Positions 40,723 to 50,000 of a stretch of 50,000 bases of DNA are shown one piece after another (position 1 is the first letter of the stretch; the number at the start of each line of letters is the position of its first letter). Source of the stretch: Glandiceps talaboti (taxonomy: Eukaryota; Hemichordata; Enteropneusta; Spengelidae); contig NC_135559.1 in assembly GCF_964340395.1 (NCBI RefSeq), forward strand, positions 14,473,759-14,523,758, given 5' to 3'. The position numbers and the translations under genes are program-made. A model generated the notes under the pieces. The model did no database searches, was not told the DNA's origin, and saw only the letters and a list, made by a program, of their open reading frames with translations.

Positions 40723-41970
40723 CTGTGTCTGCGATTCTTGAGTCCAAACTCCCATCGATCCCATTCTCTTCACTCCTGCTCCCGTCATTTGACCTAGAGC
40801 CACTTGTACTCTCTCCACTGCCGTTACTTGCATTTGAATTAGAGCCACTTGTATTCTCTTCACTCGCGCTCCCTTCATTTGAATTAGAGCCACTTGTATT
40901 CTCTCCACTGCCGTTACTTGCATTTGAATTAGAGCCACTTGTACTCTCTCCACTGCCGTTACTTGCATTTGAATTAGAGCCACTTGTATTCTCTTCACTC
41001 GCGCTCCCTTCATTTGAATTAGAGCCACTTGTATTCTCTTCACTGCCGTTACTTACATTTGAATTAGAGCCACTTGTACTCTCTCCACTGCCGTTACTTG
41101 CATTTGAATTAGAGCCACTTGTATTCTCTTCACTCGCGCTCCCTTCATTTGAATTAGAGCCACTTGTATTCTCTCCACTGCCGTTACTTGCATTTGAATT
41201 AGAGCCACTTGTATTCTCTCCACTGCCGTTACTTGCATTTGAATTAGAGCCACTTGTATTCTCTTCACTCGCGCTCCCTTCATTTGAATTAGAGCCACTT
41301 GTATTCTCTTCACTGCCGTTACTTACATTTGAATTAGAGCCACTTGTACTCTCTCCACTGCCGTTACTTGCATTTGAATTAGAGCCACTTGTATTCTCTT
41401 CACTCGCGCTCCCTTCATTTGAATTAGAGCCACTTGTATTCTCTCCACTGCCGTTACTTGCATTTGAATTAGAGCCACTTGTATTCTCTCCACTGCCGTT
41501 ACTTGCATTTGAACTAGAGCCACTTGTATTCTCTCCACTGCCGTTACTTGCATTTGAACTAGAGCCACTTGTATTCTCTCCACTGCCGTTACTTGCATTT
41601 GAACTAGAGCCACTTGTCCTGTCTTCACTGCCGTTACTTACATTTGAATTAGAGCCGCTTGCATTTGAACTAGAGCCACTTGTCCTGTCTTCACTCGCGT
41701 TACTTGCATCTGATCTAGAGCCGCTTTTTTTCTTTTTACTCCTGCTACTTGCATTTGAATCAGAGCCACTTGTATTGTCTTCACTCGCACTTCGTTCATT
41801 TGAACTAGAGCCACTCTGACTTTCCCTATTGCTGTTATTTGCATTTGAATTAGAACCGCTTGTACTCTTTTCACTGGCGTCACTCGAGCTCGTTTCCGAA
41901 CTAGTGTCATTTTTATTGCCACTTGCGTTACCACTGTGGCTCCCTCCACTACTGTCACTTCTTGATGCAC
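40723..41970 (-). CDS. Lectin mosaic exon 2: tandem 15-residue Ser/Asn/Gly repeat
   Basis: 1248 nt encoding residues 23-437, almost only Ser, Asn, Gly, Thr, Glu and Ala. About 24 units of 15 residues follow the pattern NTSGSNSNASNGSGE, with variants ending NEGSASEE and NVSNGSEE. The first five units are the most diverged and carry a KKKK cluster. Many units hold up to three N-x-S sequons (NTS, NAS, NGS) and Ser-Gly pairs near acidic residues, so heavy glycosylation is expected (inference). The acceptor is gaatgttttcag. The frame stays open past the proposed donor (ACACAG|GTAGAG) to a stop at 40637-40639, but no AATAAA occurs in the next 600 nt, which favours splicing. Phase 1 at both ends. 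It could alternatively be the last exon of a separate repeat-protein gene. Confidence 0.75.
40765..41865 (-). repeat. Nested coding tandem repeat (45/135/270 bp)
   Basis: The basic unit is 45 bp. The NEGSASEE-type unit recurs at 40861, 40996, 41131, 41266 and 41401 (cactcgcgct on the plus strand), exactly every 135 bp. The NVSNGS variant recurs at 41041 and 41311, 270 bp apart. Unit length is a multiple of three, so the reading frame is kept whatever the copy number. Confidence 0.95.
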
Positions 41971-42058
41971 CTGAAAACATTCAATTTTGCAATTGCCGTT
42001 TGACCGAGGACCATGATGTATGACGGATTGCGAAATTTGGTGGTCTTTAACATTGTTG

Positions 42059-42150
42059 TCAACAAAACAACAAAAACCAACAAAACAACAAAAACAAAAA
42101 CAAACAAACATACAAACAAACAAACAACAACAGCAGCAACAACAACAACC
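42059..42150. repeat. (CAACAAAA)n / CAA-rich simple sequence
   Basis: Imperfect CAACAAAAAC and CAAACAAA units followed by CAACAG/CAACAA, in intron 1 close to the exon-2 acceptor. A further loosely periodic 'aatacaatgcaatgca' stretch extends to about 42500. Confidence 0.85.
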
Positions 42151-42695
42151 CTATTATACGATACAGTGCAATAATTAGATTGGAATGATTCTAATACGCA
42201 ATGCAATGCTTACCAATACAATACTATGCACAACATTACAATTAAATGAATAACAAAACTGTAACAATACAATGAGCGTTTACACACAATGCAATACAAT
42301 ATTTTAAGATACAAGACGACTGACATAGCAGGGCAATACAGTTCAATACAATGCAATGCACTTCATAGTCACAATGAAAATTTACAATACAACATATCAC
42401 ACTGCATATAGAACACAGAGCAAAACAGCATTCGTATATTACAAGTGTAAAAAACATACGTTAAAAAGCAAATAAATGCAATAAAAGACCATACAAAAGA
42501 ACACATTTAAATGCAACGCAATTACACAGAGGAGACAAGCAAGCTTTTATTCTTGACCTTTTAAGTTGATAGTTCGACTTTTATCGAAAACATACAGCGT
42601 AATTCATGGAAGGGAATTATCAAGACAAGGCAAGTGAACTGCAAATATGAAGCAATTATTAGTTACCTCTCATACAGTAAATCCAAAACATGTCA

Positions 42696-43024
42696 TTAAA
42701 GTCGCCATATGGATGAGGATTAGGGTATTTATTTCTGATTTTCAATTTTATAAAACAATTTTAGCATGGCTTCCTCCTTCAGAAATCAATGTGCAACAAG
42801 TCTGTGTTTGTAACTCAGTATATTGCGAAACGTTAAAAAATATATGTAAAAAGTTTATTTGTATACGTACAATAACAAGATTTTACACATTTATTAATCT
42901 TTTGAGTTACAAACAAGGACTTTACATACATTGTTTCACATCGAATTTTCAAGTAAGACGCCATGATTCTATAAATTAAAAATCCAAAATAAGTACCAAA
43001 TCCTCATCCATATGACCACTTTAC
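42696..43024. mobile_element. Foldback/MITE family 1, copy 4
   Basis: Ends TTAA-AGTCGCCATATGGATGAG and CCTCATCCATATGACCACT-TTA(c). The stem pairs ggcttcctccttcagaaatc with gaattttcaagtaagacgcc. Intron 1 of the lectin gene. Confidence 0.88.
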
Positions 43025-43368
43025 TTTCTAGTCAGATAAACAAATTTGAAAGTGCCAAACAAATGCAATATTTATTTAATTTTTAACGTTATTTTGATTT
43101 GAAATATAGTTTAAGCCAAAAACAACAATCTTCAAACTATTCGAAGTAAAATGTATAATATAAACGAATACAAACCTCAGTGAGAACATATTACGACGTA
43201 ATAAATACAGAAAGTGAATACACTAGAAAGCGAGAAACGGAATTATTACAAGAGATATATACAACATTATAAAGTAGTGAACAATTACAACTGCTTGTAA
43301 TGATGGGCATAAGCTATTTCAAATTCACTTGCACTGCCACAGTTAAGTACTTCAGTTGGTAAGGATTC

Positions 43369-43455
43369 ATTGCGAAAAGTTAAAAAAAATATGTAAAAAG
43401 TTTATTTGTATACGTACAATAACAAAGATTTTACACATTTATTAATCTTTTGAGT
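43369..43455. repeat. Direct duplicate of the interior of foldback copy 4
   Basis: Nearly identical to 42822-42908 over about 87 bp (shared aaaaagtttatttgtatacg and ttttacacatttattaatct), without the element's ends. Confidence 0.9.
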
Positions 43456-43739
43456 CATTAACATAAATTAACGTGTGGTTTTTATTATTGTTAAACACTA
43501 CAAATGGACACTCATAGAGAAAAACGTTCCAAACACTGATTATGAAGACTACTATTCATTTGTATGTTGTTCTTTAGTATTCCTATCCCGACAGTTTTAA
43601 AGTGTTCGAACTATGGTCACCTGGTGGGGTACAAATTAAAGAAGACTTCGTCCGTAATGGTTGGAAGCAGCCCATGTGGAACTAGAACATTCGAAAATTC
43701 AGGCTGACAGCCATCGTTGTCAACAGAGTCATTGCATTG

Positions 43740-43787
43740 CACGCACGCCCGTACGTACGTACGTACGCACGCACGCATGCACGCACG

Positions 43788-43820
<33 letters not shown>

Positions 43821-43821
43821 C
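43740..43821. repeat. Compound microsatellite (ACGT)n/(ACGC)n/(CA)n
   Basis: ACGT, then ACGC, then CG and CA steps. The Arg/Ala/Cys-rich frames through it are artefacts. Confidence 0.95.
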
Positions 43822-44982
43822 AGATGTAAATTGCATGTATATGTATGTAGGCATTTAATACATATGCATTTACGAGATGAACTTTGGCATAGAAATATGA
43901 GAAATCGTATCAAAATATGATGAGAATTTATTCCCTATGTAGATGACGTAGACTGTAATATCAGTAAGTACAGCACTTGTTGATATAAAGTGGAACCTGT
44001 TGAGTAGAACAAAATTGTCGTCTGGTGCAACAAAATATAAATTGCTACATTTTACCGTCTGGCGCGACAACAGTCTGATCACTATTGCTACATCTTTTTC
44101 ACGTGAGCTATCATCAAAGTAGATTTTCGTCAAATCGGATACATTATAGCAAAATATACTTTTTGTGCAGGTATTCAATACATCATAATGTAGCAATTGT
44201 ACAGCACTCCAATTTGTTTATGGCAGACGATAGAATTTATCAATGTTGATCAAATATTTGTAGTGCAAGACTATTAAACGTAAAAATATTAGTCAGACTT
44301 TTGTGAGGCAGACAACGATTTGATTCTTCCAAACTGTATTATGGTTTTCATATATATAATACGTAAACAGAGTTTGATTAAAGAACTTGTTTAAACCTCC
44401 AAAAGTCGGCGGATTATCAATTCCTATTCGAAATATTGATGTATAGGGGCCATCGAATACCCAGAGGGTGAAATTTTCCAATTAGGTTATCGCAGACACA
44501 GACGTGTAAAGTTACCATAATAATGAAGTTAATCTTCGTAGCAAAATACTACAACCTGTGATGTATAGCTGGGCTTAATTCTAAAATATATAGTGTAGCC
44601 GGGATAAGCGAATGCATTTGTTTGTGTCTTAGCAGTCTTAATGTTTTTTATCACGAGAAGTACGAACATGTCATTATATCAAAATTTGTGTCATTTCTGT
44701 AAAGCCTTAATTTCCTGGATATGACAAAATACGACGTATATCATTACAATAAATCCTATAAATTATTGTCGTAAGGATTAGAAAAATACAGATGTTTGAT
44801 TCCAAGTATTTTAAGTGTGAATCAATCAGTATCTCGAATTTTGAGCAATTAAAAAAAAAGTTGTTGTTTCTAAACAGAATAAATAATCATTTTATTTTTG
44901 AATGCTAAACAAAACCCTAACATAATAATTTCGTGGTTCCGTTATAAAAGCGTGTGTTTCTAAATTTCAGAAAACGTTACCC
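43822..44982. other. Lectin intron 1, unique part
   Basis: No recognised feature. Confidence 0.6.
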
Positions 44983-45214
44983 TTAAAGTTGCCATATGGA
45001 TGAGGATTGGGTATTTATTTTGGATTTTTAATTTATAAAACAATGTTATCATGGCGTCCTACTTGAAAAATCAATGTGAAACAATATTGTCCAGGTATGT
45101 GTTTGTCACTTAATACAACGCAAAAAGCCAAATAACAAACATTTTACATATTAATTATGCTTTTGCAATGCATTGAACTACAAACAAGGACTTGGCATAT
45201 GTTTTATCACATTT
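44983..45214. mobile_element. Foldback/MITE family 1, copy 5 (right end lost)
   Basis: Starts TTAA-AGTTGCCATATGGATGAG and follows copy 1 through the left arm, the loop and the beginning of the right arm (acaaacaaggacttggcata). Similarity stops near 45214, so the right stem and terminus are missing. Confidence 0.85.
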
Positions 45215-45888
45215 GTATTTGTTATGTCGTAGCATTATAAGCCTGTGTATTTAATCAGCTTGCGTATTGAAACAACACAAATATGTAGTTCATATACTAC
45301 GTACACTCTTTGAAGTTTAAAGTGTAAAGTGTCTTTATGTGCTTGATAGGATAATATACGATTAGTAATACATCAATAGTTAACCGACTCCAGTCGCTCT
45401 AGTAACATAGTAAATATTTAATTTAATCTATTGTTCCTTTATATCTCTAGAAAGTACTTTTTCTAACAATGAAACATCACATAGTTTATGGGAATTCATA
45501 TTATGCCTTAACGTTTATAAATATATGAATTATGAGAAACAACAGTCAGGTAGACTCGTTTTTGTCACTTGTGAAAATTATTTATAGGACTTCATTGCTA
45601 TGTCAAGGTGTATATTTAACCCTTCCCTTTACGAGCACATACAAATACAATGGCATGTAGGATACATTGAAAAGAGTAATAGTTTAAGATGGGAAATTGA
45701 ATAACTGAATGATACTTGGGGGAAATACGTACGATTCATTTATAAAGATACTTTGAATGTCACCAGTCTGATATGTGGTGTTCTCCAGGGAGACATTCAA
45801 TACATGATATCATTTGATCTATTTACGTGCTTAGAATACCTCCTTTGTACATTGTATGTAGTGAATTTATAACACATCAAGTAATCAC
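45215..45888. other. Lectin intron 1, unique part
   Basis: Nothing recognised. Confidence 0.6.
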
Positions 45889-46100
45889 AAACACACATAC
45901 ACACACGCACACACACACACACACATATATACATATACATACATACATACAGACAGACAGACATACAGACAGACATACATACATACATACATACATACAT
46001 ACATACATACATACATACATACATACATACATTACATATGTCTGTTTGTCTGTCTGTATGTCTGTCCGTCCGTACCCGTCTGTCTGTCTGTCTGTCTCAC
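45889..46100. repeat. Compound microsatellite (CA)n/(CATA)n/(CAGA)n then (TGTC)n
   Basis: CA to about 45925, CATA/CAGA to about 46031, then TGTC/TGTA to about 46097. The CAGA block and the TGTC block are complementary and could pair. Confidence 0.95.
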
Positions 46101-47102
46101 TTCATGTGTATTAGCTATATGTCTGTTTGCTTGTTTTCTTATTTAAATGTTGATATTAAAGTAAAGAAATGCACGGTGTTATTTTTCCTACTAATACCAC
46201 GGCTCCTTTCCTAGTGATGACTTTGATGATATTCATTATAAAACTCCATCCTCATTTCTCATATTCACATATACACTCATATTCACAGTCAAACCAGGTC
46301 ATCGATGTTGGAACGTGGCATTAGGCTAGTTCAAGTACCGTTATACTATTATACTACAGTAGACCGTTCATTTACAGTAAGGTCAAAATATCACCAAGTG
46401 GCGATGTTTAAAGCCATATCTAGAGCATCATATTTTTCCAGTGTCACTAAAATTCGTATTAGTACGGCTATAAAATATGTTTATCATCACTTTCATCTAG
46501 GTTGTCCTTCATAATAATCGCTAATCGATCAAATATCTCCATCTTTGAAAAAAGAGCTCAGAGTCGTAAATATCATGCAACAATAAACATCCGTTTCTTA
46601 TATTAAACATTTATCATGATTACCTCACGGGGAGAACAATAGTGTTTCATTTTGCATTTGAAAGAAAAGATAATCAACTTTACTTAAAGATGTCATTTAA
46701 ACTTATTTTCAACTCACGTTTTCAGGTTCTATCATCCTTTTAAAAAAGAATCGCGATATGAAATTCCCCCTGGAAATATTTGGCGCCATACTTATTAAAA
46801 TATTTGTAAGATTTGGAACATAACGTCGGATTTACATTCCCTGACATGTTTGTTCTTTAAGAAATTTAAGAAATTCACGTGCATCGATCTACTAGAAGGA
46901 GGAAAATGGTATACACTCGATGCAAATCGAAGTCTCTGTGTGGCGGACACAACACAAACACGTGTTTACATAAATGATTTTATTCATGGCGTCTTTTTAT
47001 CAGTGTTTTCGTTTCCGTCTTTGAGTCTGTTGCCAGGATTACATGGATAACAAAATTAATCTAGATCTTATAACCATCTACTGCCTCTTGCGTGGTAGCG
47101 TT

Positions 47103-47411
47103 CACTGGCTGTTCGATGCAACTACACAGAAACTAACAAGAAACTGCATATTCTACATTTTAGGATAGCCATATCGTAATTTCTTGCTACACTTTGTCTA
47201 AATGAAATAACCCATTTAAATGTACTGTAACTAGACGCAGACATGCCAGCGCGGCGCCAATGTATTGATGTCTGAATTTGATGTCTGAATGGTGACATTT
47301 TAGTTCATTTGTTGCAAGAAACTGTATTTATTTAATCTTGCTATCTTAAAATGTAGTATGTGCAGTTTCTTATTGTTTGTATCTCAGACCACGGTTGTAT
47401 CAAAAAGAGTG
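47103..47411. mobile_element. Foldback/MITE family 2, copy C
   Basis: Begins cactggctgttcgatgcaac and ends ttgtatcaaaaagagtg. Inner stems aagaaactgcatattctaca against tagtatgtgcagtttctt, and tttaggatagc against gctatcttaaa. Also holds a short tandem (tgatgtctgaat twice). Intron 1. Confidence 0.82.
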
Positions 47412-48632
47412 AACAGTAGCATGCAACAGGCTGTTGTAGAATGAATATATGAAATGTGAGTCTAAACTAAAAAGGTATTGCGTAGTATTAGCGCTCAATC
47501 TTTTGACGCTTTCCAGTAAACATTAGATTTTGCAATTACATGAAGTCAGGGAACACCACATCAGGAATTAACTGAAAGAGTATTAATGGAATTTACATAG
47601 CTTTCTTAATGCTACTCCGAAATTATCATGATTTTAACGAGTTAAATTATGTCTTACTTCGCATTCCAAGCCGATGGAGATGACATTTAATCATACAAGT
47701 TTGCTGTAATACAAAGCCAGACAACTGCAATTACTTATTCGTATTAATGCATTTCCAAGGAAAGAACATTTAGAGCGAGTGTGCGTTCGGGAAGGAATTG
47801 TCTTTTGTTCTCTTTGTCTCTTCCAGTCAAAAACAGTCTGGTCAAATATTTGCGTAGGCAAATTGCTATAATACTGTATTCCACTCAGGGAATGAAAAGC
47901 GCTTTTGTATATCAGCCTCGAGTTGGTGGAGAGAAACGGTAAGACGCCGCATGAAATTTCTAATGCAAACATAACGACAGCAAATGTATTATTTTCTATT
48001 TCGTATTTTTCTATGCTGCATTATAAGGACCGCATTTGACGGCATCACATTCCACACTTTTCATGTTTTAAAGAACAATAATATTGCTGTCGACAACAAA
48101 TCGAATATTTATTCAAATTTAATCTCCTTTGCATGAATAAAAGTATTTCAGACTTCCTTTCAAAGTTCATCATTATTTTGGTCGAAAATGTTAAGTCTAC
48201 CATATGATTCGCAGTTTGCTTAGATTTTGATGGAAATGTTCTCGTAGATTAGGGAATATCGAATCTATATGCAGATGTAACGTAATTCAACCATTTATGT
48301 GTGCCTGAGTATGATTAAGTTATATGTTATCTTTGACGCATTTCAATATTTTATCTCTCTCTATTTTAATGCTATCTCTATTATAGATGATAGATGATGA
48401 TTGTGAAAGTTAACATCAGGAAGCTGTCTGGGGAAAGGTTTTACACACATTAATATGAAACTAATGGAACATATACACAGATGCATGATTAGCTTACTAT
48501 AGGCAATGTGATGTCAGTGACACTGCAACATATCTATGCGGATAAGGGAGCACACTAAGTAGAAGAATTAACTAGCTAACATCGCGTCACTTACTGTTAC
48601 TATACAAGAAATGCAAAAAACTTAGTACTTAC
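47412..48632. other. Lectin intron 1, 5' part, nothing recognised
   Basis: AT-rich sequence without repeats noticed; the frame at 47691-47972 (minus) has no recognisable domain. Confidence 0.6.
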
Positions 48633-48696
48633 CTACAGCATACAACGTCAGCTCGATGACAAGAAGGAAGACAAATACTTCGAACAAGAGCTTCAT
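48633..48696 (-). CDS. Lectin mosaic exon 1: signal peptide
   Basis: Encodes MKLLFEVFVFLLVIELTLYA and a Val: a short basic start and a hydrophobic core, although two Glu interrupt it. The donor is GTAG|GTAAGT, phase 1. Joined to exon 2 it reads ...YAVGASRSD, which gives a good small-residue signal-peptidase site near AVGA. The start is the first ATG after upstream stops in this frame; the cap site is unknown. Confidence 0.68.
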
Positions 48697-50000
48697 CTTT
48701 AAATTTATCCGTTTATATATTCAAGGCAAGGCAAGGCAACCCAGAAGCAGTCTCCGTGCTGTGGTAAGAATGTACAGTGCTGAAATACTCAACACACACA
48801 CAAGCACGCATGTATGAATTCTTACTAACCGAGGGCGCCTTTTCCATAGTGACGTCATTAAATCTTTTGACATTTCTAGTTTGGTATACGTCATTGAATG
48901 AAACGACAAATCTTTAAAGATTGGTACTGGAGATTTACACTTAATTGTTGAAGTCCTTTTATTTCCTGTAAAATGAGTAATGCAGTAAAATGTCTCATCT
49001 TGTATGCTGTTTCCGTACATGATACATCCTGCTGTCCCGATATTGTATTGCACAATGACTAACAGAATTAGCTTCCGTTGTTTTTCTATCGGCATTTGAA
49101 ACCTGCGTAACGGACTAAAATGCCTTAAGAGAACCTAAAAAGCGTGCAAAGGTACATTTTTGTAGAAATCATGAATGATTTTCACATGGCAGTCATTTTG
49201 TTACTATCAGAATGAAGTAACTATAGCCTTTCAATTAGGCAGTACAATGATTGTTACATTTCACACACAAATTTTGTTTTTGTTACAAATGAGAGAAACA
49301 ACAAAATATAGACACTGATAGCGAACACATATGATAATCATGATACATTTTATGTCAATGTGAACACAACACCAATGTTAGATGAGATAAGGAAGATCCA
49401 AACACAAAACTGTTTATTTGTGTTCACATTGAGATAAAGTGTATTGGTGTCTGCGTGTAACAGAAGTAAAAAGCTTGCGAGATGCCAAAACATCATGCCA
49501 TGTAAGTGAACTTTATACTTACTTAATTTTGGTAGTAATTTTGGTAGTAACTATAATACATCAAGCGCAGATTGGATCTGCAATGACTTTGAGTTTTCAT
49601 CGATTGGAACCCGTTAATCAATGCCAAACCGATCACACAACGGTGTGTTAATGTACTTCACAGTGAATTTTGTCTCAAATTTCAAGTGTTTGTTTTGTAT
49701 AGATCGGATTCTCTATGGCAACGAGTAAATTGTTAATTTGTCCTTGACTGTAATTCCTTCAAGTGACTGAAGTTTAATTGCGATCGTTTTTTATCTTAAT
49801 AACTCTGTACGCTATTTATCACACAGTTTAATGATCTAAAATGTGTTGATATTCATCAAGTAGACGTTATTGATTTTAACGTGTTATTCTGTGTTATCGA
49901 TGAAAAATAGCTTCCGGCGTAAAAAAGGTGGTTCTTAAGTGAACTTCTATACTTTAAGGGCAATGACCCATACATTTCATAATTCTTAAATTTATAATCT
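48697..50000. other. Upstream flank of the lectin gene, nothing recognised
   Basis: Contains short repeats (ggcaa near 48724-48739) and an inverted pair around 49350-49440 (atgtcaatgtgaacacaa / ttgtgttcacattgagat). A TATATAAA lies 16 nt before the ATG but is too close to serve it as a TATA box. Confidence 0.6.

Noticed and set aside
40704-41819. 371-codon plus-strand frame rich in Leu/Pro/Glu
   Set aside because: It is the exact antisense of the Ser/Asn repeat exon, which has proper splice sites and a partner signal-peptide exon.
43617-43913. Minus-strand frame ending CQPEFSNVLVPHGL... with a possible donor
   Set aside because: Half of it is microsatellite translation and the remainder has no recognised domain or partner exon.
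45950-46100. Possible inverted-repeat transposon between CAGA and TGTC blocks
   Set aside because: Complementarity arises from two simple-sequence tracts; there are no element ends or target duplication.
48712-48719. TATATAAA upstream of the lectin start codon
   Set aside because: Only about 16 nt before the ATG; a transcript started from it would begin downstream of that ATG.

Overview
The window is metazoan nuclear DNA: AT-rich, dense in simple-sequence repeats, with short exons in long introns, GT-AG splice sites and several interspersed inverted-repeat elements. An ABCC5-type transporter plus a secreted C-type-lectin mosaic suggest an invertebrate animal (a marine deuterostome or lophotrochozoan would fit). 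I cannot name the species from the sequence. Both recognisable host genes lie on the minus strand and read right to left. All exon models were built by hand from splice signals, reading phase and protein similarity.

Layout. (1) 277-4290: the first six coding exons of an ABCC5-like (MRP5 clade) transporter, 353 residues, running off the left edge inside the first membrane domain. (2) 4291-16969: intergenic DNA with a CpG-rich 5' flank, a 37-bp minisatellite, many microsatellites, one complete copy of a foldback element and two copies of another diverged repeat. (3) 17057-48696: an 11-exon gene for a predicted secreted protein of 1041 residues. It has a signal peptide, about 24 tandem 15-residue Ser/Asn/Gly/Thr/Glu units, one C-type lectin domain (CTLD), a Thr-rich linker and two diverged beta-rich extracellular units. 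All ten introns are phase-compatible and an AATAAA signal follows the stop. (4) The introns of this gene hold most of the mobile DNA: four more copies of foldback family 1, three copies of family 2, a 650-bp AT-rich foldback, decayed tandem repeats and a 5'-truncated LINE reverse-transcriptase remnant. (5) 48697-50000: upstream flank, nothing recognised.

The lectin mosaic is the most notable object. Its repeat exon has nested 45/135/270-bp periodicity, and its CTLD keeps the structural cysteines but lacks the EPN/QPD and WND calcium/sugar motifs. The two genes are head-to-tail neighbours; nothing indicates that they work together.
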